Source: UBA1049 sp964522305
GTDB taxonomy: Bacteria > Bacillota > Clostridia > Oscillospirales > CAG-382
Direction of reading: 5' to 3'
Length of the DNA stretch: 6,014 nucleotides
Assembly: GCA_964522305.1 (NCBI GenBank)
Contig: CAZFVM010000085.1
Location: 1 to 6,014, forward strand
Shown here piece by piece: positions 1-4,279 of the stretch. Position 1 is the first letter of the stretch, and each line of letters begins with the position of its first letter. Below the pieces are notes generated by a model. The model was given only the letters and a program-made list of their open reading frames with translations. It was not told where the DNA came from and searched no databases. The position numbers and the translations under genes are program-made.

Positions 1-711
1 AGAAAAGGGTACAATGCCCGTGTTTTGCACGGAGATGTACCCCAGAACACCCGGTTGCGCACCATGAATCAATTCAAAAAAGGTGAATTCTCCATCTTAA
101 TAGCCACGGATGTTGCAGCAAGGGGGATTCATATCAATGATTTGTCTTTGGTTGTTAACTACGATGTACCTGTAGAAAAAGATGCCTATATACATAGAAT
201 CGGGCGTACCGGCAGAGCGGGGCAGGGTGGTCACGCCGTTACCTTTGTTACAAACAACGATATTTACAGTTTTTACGAAATCGAAGAGCATGTGGGGATG
301 TTAATTTCCGAGTCAGATCTACCCGATGCAGATGCGCTAAATCAACATAAAGATGAAATTTCAGCCTGGCTGGAATCCAACAAGAAGAAACACCCAAAGG
401 CGAGTTCCAAACCTATGAGGCAGACTCAAAGTCAGCCAAAACAAAAAAGTCAACCAAAACCCCAAAGACCTCAAGGGCAAAAGCCGGACGGAGAGCAAAA
501 CAAGTCAAAGCCAATGCCCCAACCGCAAAGACCTAGGAAGTCTAAAGTTGCAGCACCGGATTCGCCGCAAAAGAAGATTACGATAGTCGGCCAAAAGTCT
601 GCTCCCGCTGTGATAGTGCGCAGCGATGCTGCCGGTTCCCACAAGGCATCAAAGCGGGGTAACAAGCAAAGCGAGTCAAAGTCATTCTTCGATAGATTTA
701 GAAAAAAGTAA
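1..711 (+). CDS. DEAD-box ATP-dependent RNA helicase, C-terminal part (5' truncated by window edge)
   Basis: The reading frame is open from base 1 and ends at TAA 709-711, leaving 236 residues of the second RecA-like helicase domain plus a tail. Visible motifs are LHGDVPQ (residues 9-15), motif V ATDVAARGI (35-43) and motif VI HRIGRTGR (65-72). These are the ATP/RNA-coupling motifs of DEAD-box helicases, which unwind short RNA duplexes in ribosome assembly and mRNA turnover. The Walker A and DEAD motifs must lie upstream of the window. After about residue 125 the protein becomes a low-complexity basic tail rich in K, Q, P and S, ending SFFDRFRKK. I see no DbpA-type RNA-binding domain, so assignment to CshA, RhlE or DeaD is not possible. 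Such tails usually help bind RNA non-specifically (inference). The gene converges on the L25 gene and ends at the shared terminator. A TTG at 25-27 is an internal codon, not the start. Confidence 0.95.
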   Translation, partial: RKGYNARVLHGDVPQNTRLRTMNQFKKGEFSILIATDVAARGIHINDLSLVVNYDVPVEKDAYIHRIGRTGRAGQGGHAVTFVTNNDIYSFYEIEEHVGMLISESDLPDADALNQHKDEISAWLESNKKKHPKASSKPMRQTQSQPKQKSQPKPQRPQGQKPDGEQNKSKPMPQPQRPRKSKVAAPDSPQKKITIVGQKSAPAVIVRSDAAGSHKASKRGNKQSESKSFFDRFRKK

Positions 712-800
712 CTTTTTTCATATGTGTACTTGGTTTTAGGGTATTAGCTTTCTAAAAAAACAATCTTTAACTTTATTCAAAAACAAAATACAAACAAAAC

Positions 801-834
801 AAAAATCGCAGGGAAAAATTCTCTGCGATTTTTT
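801..834. terminator. Bidirectional intrinsic terminator between convergent helicase and L25 genes
   Basis: Bases 801-815 pair with 819-833 to form a 15-bp stem with one G-U pair (812/822) and a 3-base AAA loop. The core is TCGCAG/CTGCGA. The outer arms are an A-tract (801-805) and a T-tract (829-834), so both strands end in a U-run after the hairpin. It lies 89 bases past the helicase stop and 16 bases past the L25 stop on the other strand, and can serve both genes. Confidence 0.9.
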
Positions 835-849
835 GTGCAATTAAGCTCG

Positions 850-1473
850 TTATTCGGTTGTTTCTTCTTCGCTCTCGGTCTCTTCGTCCATGCTCTCGGT
901 CTCTTCGTCAGCCTCATCGGTTTCTACTTCGATAACCTTTCGTGCGGCAACAGACAGAACAGAAATCTCAGGAGCTACCAGGATTTCAATCGCTTCGTTC
1001 TTGGCGATTTCCAGATCGCCTACGTTAAGGCTCTCACCAATGTTTAACAAAGCAACATCAATCTCTATTCTTTCAACAAGGTCTTTAGGTAATGCTCTAT
1101 AAGCTAATTCGTATACAGATTGCAATACTATACCGTCCACCTTATCTTCGTTAACGATTTCAATCCTTACTACACTGTTTACCTTTTCTCCTGCAACCAT
1201 TGCCTGGAAGCTGAGATGCTCAAGCTTTGCAGATCCGGGTGTGCGGGAAATATCTTTCAACAGCGCCATATGTTCTTCGCCGTCAATAAACAGGTCCACA
1301 GTCGATCCAACAGAATTCTCTTTTAAGAAAGCGTTAGAATCCTTTAACGATAATTGGATAGGAATAGAGTTTTCCAGATGCTTGCCAAACAAGATACCGG
1401 GAATCAACCCCTCCCTCCTCAAGCGCTTACCCTTTGATTTAAGGTCGCGAAGGTTCGCATTTAAAATAGCCAT
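850..1473 (-). CDS. rplY: 50S ribosomal protein L25 / general stress protein Ctc
   Basis: This 207-residue protein fits the long L25/TL5/Ctc family. The N-terminal domain (about residues 1-90, with RREGLIPGILFGKH at 19-32) binds 5S rRNA in the large subunit. The second TL5-type beta domain spans about 95-180. The C-terminus (about 182-207) is an acidic Glu/Asp/Thr/Ser tail, as is common in this family. The start ATG (complement of 1471-1473) is supported by a strong Shine-Dalgarno GAAAGGAG at 1480-1487 with a 6-base spacer. The stop is the complement of 850-852. The gene is transcribed away from mraZ and towards the helicase, from its own promoter at 1533-1561, so it appears to be monocistronic. 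The tail is encoded by a short tandem DNA repeat (871-888 and 892-909). In Bacillus the orthologue ctc is stress-induced; the promoter here looks housekeeping, so stress control is not shown. Confidence 0.95.
   Translation of the reverse strand: MAILNANLRDLKSKGKRLRREGLIPGILFGKHLENSIPIQLSLKDSNAFLKENSVGSTVDLFIDGEEHMALLKDISRTPGSAKLEHLSFQAMVAGEKVNSVVRIEIVNEDKVDGIVLQSVYELAYRALPKDLVERIEIDVALLNIGESLNVGDLEIAKNEAIEILVAPEISVLSVAARKVIEVETDEADEETESMDEETESEEETTE
871..909 (-). repeat. 21-bp-period tandem repeat in the acidic tail of L25
   Basis: An exact 18-base unit at 871-888 recurs at 892-909 with a 21-base (7-codon) period. It encodes two DEETES blocks (residues 189-194 and 196-201) separated by one Met. 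The period preserves the frame, so gain or loss of units would only lengthen or shorten the acidic tail. Confidence 0.85.
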
Positions 1474-1532
1474 ATATTTCTCCTTTCCGATAAAAAATCA
1501 GTTAATCGGCATTGTTCATTTATTGCTTTGTT

Positions 1533-1561
1533 ATATTATCACAAAACATTTGTTTATTCAA
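1533..1561 (-). promoter_or_regulatory. Sigma-A-like promoter of the L25 gene
   Basis: Reading the minus strand, -35 TTGAAT (complement of 1556-1561) is followed by a 17-base spacer and -10 TAATAT (complement of 1533-1538). TGA directly precedes the -10, giving an extended TGn element. Transcription would start near 1526, leaving a leader of about 50 bases before the L25 start. Confidence 0.7.
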
Positions 1562-1742
1562 CCCTAATGACAAAAAACAAGCAAAAATTTTGATAATCCT
1601 CGATTGTTTCGCAAATAAAACGCCAAAACCTTGTTTTTTTGAAAGTAAAACAACAACAAAACACTATATATTGTGTCTCTCGTCCCTCGAGAGTCTATAC
1701 ATAGTTGATTCAAAAATAATGTGAAAAAAATTCAAAAATCCC
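1562..1742. other. AT-rich spacer between the divergent L25 and mraZ promoters
   Basis: No convincing gene is present. The stretch is AT-rich with many A- and T-runs. It contains two adjacent short inverted repeats: ACAC/GTGT (1661-1664/1673-1676) and CTCTCG/CGAGAG (1677-1682/1688-1693, loop TCCCT). It also contains two exact copies of ATTCAAAAAT at 1708-1717 and 1730-1739, just upstream of the mraZ -35. Short open frames here lack ribosome binding sites and coding character. Confidence 0.6.
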
Positions 1743-1771
1743 TTGCAAAAATTAAATTCTCATATTATAAT
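1743..1771 (+). promoter_or_regulatory. Promoter of the mraZ-led dcw operon
   Basis: -35 TTGCAA (1743-1748), a 17-base spacer and a perfect -10 TATAAT (1766-1771) form a near-consensus sigma-A-type promoter. The start point would be about 1778, giving a leader of about 90 bases before mraZ. A-rich sequence directly upstream could act as an UP element. The MraZ boxes begin at about +3, well placed for autorepression. Confidence 0.85.
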
Positions 1772-1780
1772 AAGAACATA

Positions 1781-1800
1781 AAAGTGGTGAAAAGTGGAGC
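1781..1800 (+). promoter_or_regulatory. MraZ operator: two AAAGTGG boxes with 10-base period
   Basis: AAAGTGGTGA at 1781-1790 is followed directly by AAAGTGGAGC at 1791-1800. These are direct repeats one helical turn apart, beginning about 10 bases after the -10. Tandem GTGG-type repeats upstream of mraZ are the known binding site of the MraZ ring, which represses its own operon. The next ten bases (1801-1810, ATAAAGGAAC) match the second box at 6 of 10 positions and may be a degenerate third box (inference). Confidence 0.8.
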
Positions 1801-1867
1801 ATAAAGGAACGATTTCCCATTATTGTGCAAAAAATAGCACTAAATACCTAAGAAAGGCGGGGCTAAT

Positions 1868-2287
1868 ATGTTTTATGGCGAGTATAGACATACCATGGAT
1901 GCCAAGGGCAGATTGTTCATCCCCGTCAAATTACGGGAGAATCTGGGAGACAAGTTCATGCTTTCCCGAGGCTTGGATAAGTGCGTATTTATATATCCAA
2001 TGGACGAGTGGAGGGAGTTTACCGAGAAATTAGACGCTCTTCCCTTAGCAAAAGAACGCAGAATCAGAAGATACTTTTATTCCGGCGCATATGAATCTGT
2101 CTTGGACGGGCAGGGGAGAGTAATCCTGTCTCAAATGCATCGTGACTTTGCCGGTCTCGAAAAAGAAGTAGTGGTGGTGGGGAATCGAACCCACTTAGAG
2201 GTATGGGATGCCCGGGCATGGGATAACGAGCAGGAGTTTATCACTAACGAAGAGATAATAAAAGAGCTGGAAGAATTGGACTTTTAA
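1868..2287 (+). CDS. mraZ: Transcriptional regulator MraZ
   Basis: The 139-residue product matches the usual MraZ length of about 143. It has two SpoVT/AbrB-type half-domains, each with the DxxxR signature: DAKGR at residues 11-15 and DGQGR at 80-84. The N-terminus MFYGEYRHTMDAKGR is typical of the family. MraZ forms a ring that binds tandem GTGG-type boxes and represses the division and cell wall cluster. The matching boxes lie at 1781-1800, between its promoter and its start. The ATG at 1868 follows an imperfect Shine-Dalgarno AAAGGCGG at 1853-1860 with a 7-base spacer. It is the first gene of the operon, with only 4 bases between its stop (2285-2287) and the rsmH start. The AT-rich leader separates it from the divergent L25 gene. 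Confidence 0.97.
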   Translation: MFYGEYRHTMDAKGRLFIPVKLRENLGDKFMLSRGLDKCVFIYPMDEWREFTEKLDALPLAKERRIRRYFYSGAYESVLDGQGRVILSQMHRDFAGLEKEVVVVGNRTHLEVWDARAWDNEQEFITNEEIIKELEELDF

Positions 2288-2291
2288 TGCC

Positions 2292-3224
2292 ATGGAATTT
2301 ATCCACTATCCGGTTTTACACAAAGAAATAATAGATAATTTAGATATTAATCCCGAAGGTATATATTGTGACTGTACTTTGGGTGGCGGGGGACATACCC
2401 GCTTGATATTGGACAAGCTATCCGATAAAGGTTTGGTTATCGGAATCGACCGAGACGAAAGTGCAATCTCAAACGCCGAGCAAACCATAAAAGACAGTCG
2501 ATTGATAACAGTCAAAGATAATTTTGCCAACATAGAATCGGTCTTAGAGCAATTAGGTCATGAGCAAATCGACGGAGTCATAATGGACCTTGGGGTTTCC
2601 TCCCATCAGTTGGACACTCCCGAACGAGGTTTCTCTTATATTAGAGACAGCCGTTTGGATATGAGGATGGACAACTCCCAATCAAAGACAGCTCACGACA
2701 TAATAAACAAGTACCCCGAGGCAGATCTTACTCGCATCTTCTTTACATACGGCGAAGAGAGATATTCCAGACAAATAGCAAGAAGGATTATTAGCGCCAG
2801 AGAAGACAAAGAGATAACCACTACATTAGAGTTAGTGGCTATAATAGAATCTGCTGTCCCTGCACAATCAAAGCGAAGGGGTGGTCACCCGGCAAAGAGG
2901 GTGTTTCAGGCAATTAGAATAGAAGTTAATGACGAACTTGGAATTTTAGAAGGTGCGGTTACAAAAGCCGTAGCGTCTCTTAAGAAAGAGGGAAGAATCG
3001 CAATAATAACCTTTCACTCGTTAGAAGACAGGATTATAAAGACCACCTTCGCCAATCTGGCGGACCCCTGCACTTGTCCTTCCTTTTTTCCCCATTGTAT
3101 TTGTGGCAATAATCCGGTGATAAGGCTAATAAACAAGAAGGTTATCAAGCCAAGTGAGCAGGAAATTTCCGAAAACAGTCGTTCCGCGGGTGCCAAGCTA
3201 AGAGTAGCGGAAAAAATCGTTTAA
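2292..3224 (+). CDS. rsmH: 16S rRNA (cytosine(1402)-N(4))-methyltransferase RsmH (MraW)
   Basis: This 310-residue protein has the full family signature set: HYPVL near the N-terminus (5-9), the SAM-binding loop CTLGGGGHT (28-36), GIDRDESAI (51-59), DLGVSSHQLD (99-108) with RGFSY (112-116), LDMRMD (122-127), GGHPAKRVFQAIRIEVN (197-213) and ITFHSLEDRIIK (239-250). It uses SAM to N4-methylate C1402 in the decoding site of 16S rRNA. A cysteine cluster C260-x-C262...C269-x-C271 near the C-terminus is common in Bacillota members. The start at ATG 2292 gives the expected N-terminus. There is no strong Shine-Dalgarno, and the mraZ stop is only 4 bases upstream, so translational coupling is likely. 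A nearer ATG overlapping the mraZ stop (2287-2289) is out of frame and soon terminates. Confidence 0.97.
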   Translation: MEFIHYPVLHKEIIDNLDINPEGIYCDCTLGGGGHTRLILDKLSDKGLVIGIDRDESAISNAEQTIKDSRLITVKDNFANIESVLEQLGHEQIDGVIMDLGVSSHQLDTPERGFSYIRDSRLDMRMDNSQSKTAHDIINKYPEADLTRIFFTYGEERYSRQIARRIISAREDKEITTTLELVAIIESAVPAQSKRRGGHPAKRVFQAIRIEVNDELGILEGAVTKAVASLKKEGRIAIITFHSLEDRIIKTTFANLADPCTCPSFFPHCICGNNPVIRLINKKVIKPSEQEISENSRSAGAKLRVAEKIV

Positions 3225-3267
3225 CATTTTTAATCAAACAAAGGACACAAATAAGAAAGGATGCGAG

Positions 3268-3903
3268 ATGAAACAAGGCAATAACTATTCCGCGGATAAA
3301 AGGTCGGTTAGAGCAGGCAATGGAGTCACCCCGCATACCGACAAACCGGTAAAGACAAACACCGGGTCCTTAAGTACTTCCAAAGGGAATCTTGCGGTGA
3401 ATACAGCCGGACAAAAAAACCAAAACCAAATCCGACGCACCAACAAAACATCTCCGGCAAAGAAGCAAGCCCGTAGCGGAATGAAGGCAATTAGGGCTCC
3501 GAAGATTATAACAGTTCGTAACAAAGAGAGAAAGCCCTTTCCCACCTCAGTTGTTTTCACTATCTTGATACTGGTTGTTTTGGTATTGTTTATGATGATG
3601 AATTACGCTGAGATAGATAAGTACAGCAACGATATTGCCCGTTTGGAGGCAAAGGTTACCAGACTCAGAAAAGACGAACATGACTTAGGGATTAAACTTG
3701 ACAAAAAAGACAAGATTATCTTTGTAGAAGATTATGCCGTCAACACTTTAGGAATGGTAAAGTCCGAGACCTTACCAAGGGAATATGTAAGTTTGCTTCC
3801 TCCGGACAAAAGTGAGATTATCAAGTATGATGATGGAGCCGAAGGCGGTCTTGGGTTTTTATTGACCGGTATGGGTGAGGTAATCATTGGGTTTTTGAAG
3901 TAA
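3268..3903 (+). CDS. ftsL: Cell division protein FtsL-like (septum formation initiator/DivIC family)
   Basis: The 211-residue protein has the topology of FtsL/DivIC: a basic, low-complexity cytoplasmic N-terminus (1-91), one transmembrane helix (about 93-112, VVFTILILVVLVLFMMMNY), then a coiled-coil-like segment (about 114-148, heptad-like I/L spacing). The family motif VEDYAVNTLGMVK lies at 153-165. The C-terminus ends in a glycine-rich hydrophobic stretch (193-210) that may be membrane-associated. FtsL is a bitopic scaffold that joins DivIC/FtsB and activates the septal synthase. ATG 3268 follows AAAGGA (3256-3261) with a 6-base spacer. It sits 43 bases after rsmH and before a class B PBP, the classic ftsL position, which is why FtsL is preferred over DivIC. 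The N-terminal tail of about 90 residues is long for the family. Sequence alone cannot separate FtsL from DivIC firmly. Confidence 0.85.
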   Translation: MKQGNNYSADKRSVRAGNGVTPHTDKPVKTNTGSLSTSKGNLAVNTAGQKNQNQIRRTNKTSPAKKQARSGMKAIRAPKIITVRNKERKPFPTSVVFTILILVVLVLFMMMNYAEIDKYSNDIARLEAKVTRLRKDEHDLGIKLDKKDKIIFVEDYAVNTLGMVKSETLPREYVSLLPPDKSEIIKYDDGAEGGLGFLLTGMGEVIIGFLK

Positions 3904-3909
3904 AAGCCT

Positions 3910-3937
3910 TTGGTTATGTACATACTTTTGTTATATT
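3910..3937 (+). promoter_or_regulatory. Candidate extended -10 promoter inside the dcw cluster
   Basis: -35 TTGGTT (3910-3915), a 16-base spacer and -10 TATATT (3932-3937) are preceded by TG at 3929-3930, giving the extended TGn-10 form. The start would be near 3944, at the foot of the first RNA helix. The spacer contains a 10-base palindrome TATGTACATA (3915-3924). It could drive a small RNA and/or the downstream PBP gene. Confidence 0.5.
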
Positions 3938-3943
3938 TTTGTT

Positions 3944-4044
3944 TTAACATAAAGGATAGGAAGATTTGAACATTTCCGGTGATACGTGGCATCTTACTTT
4001 ATGTTGTCCGGCTACATCAAAACAAGCATTTACCTTGTTTTTTT
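3944..4044 (+). ncRNA. Candidate structured small RNA or attenuating leader of unknown class
   Basis: About 100 bases that begin where the candidate promoter would start transcription and end at a terminator. Helix P1 is a perfect 9-bp pairing of AACATAAAG (3946-3954) with CTTTATGTT (3997-4005). Inside it, P2 pairs AAGAT (3961-3965) with ATCTT (3991-3995), with a 6-by-1 asymmetric internal loop. CCGG in the apical loop (3976-3979) can pair with CCGG just 3' of P1 (4008-4011), which would make a pseudoknot. I do not recognise a known riboswitch or sRNA consensus. Alternatives are a plain attenuator leader or chance pairing in AT-rich DNA. Confidence 0.4.
4019..4044 (+). terminator. Intrinsic terminator-like hairpin after the candidate leader RNA
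   Basis: AAAACAAG (4019-4026) pairs with CTTGTTTT (4034-4041) in an 8-bp stem with a 7-base loop, and a run of seven T covers 4038-4044. The stem has only two G-C pairs, so termination may be partial. It could end the ftsL transcript or the candidate small RNA. Confidence 0.6.
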
Positions 4045-4089
4045 ACTCCGAAACTAAGTAGTTTTCAAGATAAGTAATTATATGCATAT

Positions 4090-4148
4090 GCGGGAGGCTG
4101 CCCAAGGGCGTTCCCCGATAATACACGCCTCCGGGTCTTTTTTGGGCA
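4090..4148 (+). terminator. GC-rich hairpin with T-run and competing folds (terminator/attenuator candidate)
   Basis: GGAGGC (4093-4098) pairs with GCCTCC (4127-4132), followed by a six-T run at 4138-4143. The 28-base loop holds GCC/GGC (4100-4102/4107-4109) or GGG/CCC (4106-4108/4113-4115). Two other pairings would break the main stem or overlap its loop: CCCG (4114-4117) with CGGG (4132-4135), and TGCCCA (4099-4104) with TGGGCA (4143-4148) beyond the T-run. The block is strikingly GC-rich against AT-rich flanks. Mutually exclusive folds of this kind are typical of attenuators, but no known class is recognised. Confidence 0.5.
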
Positions 4149-4157
4149 CTTTATTGT

Positions 4158-4190
4158 ATGGGTAATATGATTGATTGTTATTGTACCCAT
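4158..4190 (+). repeat. Inverted repeat in PBP leader
   Basis: ATGGGTA (4158-4164) and TACCCAT (4184-4190) are perfect complements around a 19-base AT-rich loop, followed by only a short T-run (4190-4193). It could be an RNA stem in the leader. It is too weak alone to be called a terminator. Confidence 0.5.
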
Positions 4191-4192
4191 TT

Positions 4193-4227
4193 TAGCCGGA
4201 TAAAAAAGATTTGAAGGCTATTTTTTT
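4193..4227 (+). terminator. Weak terminator-like hairpin upstream of the PBP gene
   Basis: TAGCC (4193-4197) pairs with GGCTA (4216-4220) around an 18-base loop and is followed at once by seven T (4221-4227). The 5-bp stem and long loop make it a weak terminator. Its place about 50 bases before the PBP start suits an attenuator or a partial stop. Confidence 0.35.
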
Positions 4228-4262
4228 ATTATTTCTGCAAATTGTTTTTATGCAATTTCTCC

Positions 4263-4269
4263 GGAGAGG
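4263..4269 (+). promoter_or_regulatory. Ribosome binding site of the PBP gene, fixing a TTG start
   Basis: GGAGAGG (4263-4269) is the only good Shine-Dalgarno before the PBP frame. An in-frame TAG at 4271-4273 rules out any start further upstream. The first usable start codon after it is TTG 4280-4282, 10 bases past the Shine-Dalgarno. The next in-frame ATG (4427-4429) would delete the membrane anchor. The site overlaps a 10-base palindrome (4258-4267). Confidence 0.75.
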
Positions 4270-4279
4270 TTAGATAATT

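Larger units (their letters stand above)
3904..4279 (+). other. 376-base structured spacer between ftsL and the class B PBP gene
   Basis: No established gene lies here. Left to right, the spacer shows an extended -10 promoter (3910-3937), a two-helix fold ending in an intrinsic terminator (about 3944-4044), a small hairpin AAACT/AGTTT (4051-4055/4060-4064), a 10-base palindrome ATATGCATAT (4080-4089), a GC-rich fold with a T-run (4090-4143), an inverted repeat ATGGGTA/TACCCAT (4158-4164/4184-4190), a terminator-like hairpin (4193-4227), and a palindrome overlapping the PBP ribosome binding site (4258-4267). Such a long and structured gap is unusual between these two genes. Confidence 0.7.

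Noticed and set aside
1241..1567. Plus-strand open frames opposite the L25 gene
   Set aside because: They are shadows of the L25 coding strand, lack ribosome binding sites and give no recognisable protein.
2169..2194. A tRNA-like T-arm on the minus strand (TTCGATT flanked by GTGGG and CCCCAC)
   Set aside because: It lies inside mraZ where the codons give the family-typical VVVVGNRTHLEVW segment. The T-stem does not fit a 7-base loop cleanly, and no anticodon or D arm is found next to it.
2287..2331. ATG overlapping the mraZ stop (TAATG) as the rsmH start
   Set aside because: It is out of frame with rsmH and hits a stop after 14 codons. ATG 2292 gives the standard RsmH N-terminus.
3966..4061. 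A 31-codon open frame from TTG 3966 behind AAAGGATAGG (begins MNISGDTWHL)
   Set aside because: The TTG and its Shine-Dalgarno fall within the paired helices of the candidate RNA, and the frame runs through the terminator T-run. The peptide matches nothing I recognise. An RNA element explains the sequence better.
4077..4105. Minus-strand promoter (TTGGGC, 17 bases, TATAAT) that could make an antisense RNA
   Set aside because: The -10 is good, but the -35 matches only its first three bases and lies in the GC-rich fold. No antisense gene or clear terminator supports it.
3904..4279. Mobile element or MITE explaining the long ftsL-PBP spacer
   Set aside because: I found no long terminal inverted repeats at the edges, no target-site duplication and no transposase fragment. 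The inverted repeats present are short and local.
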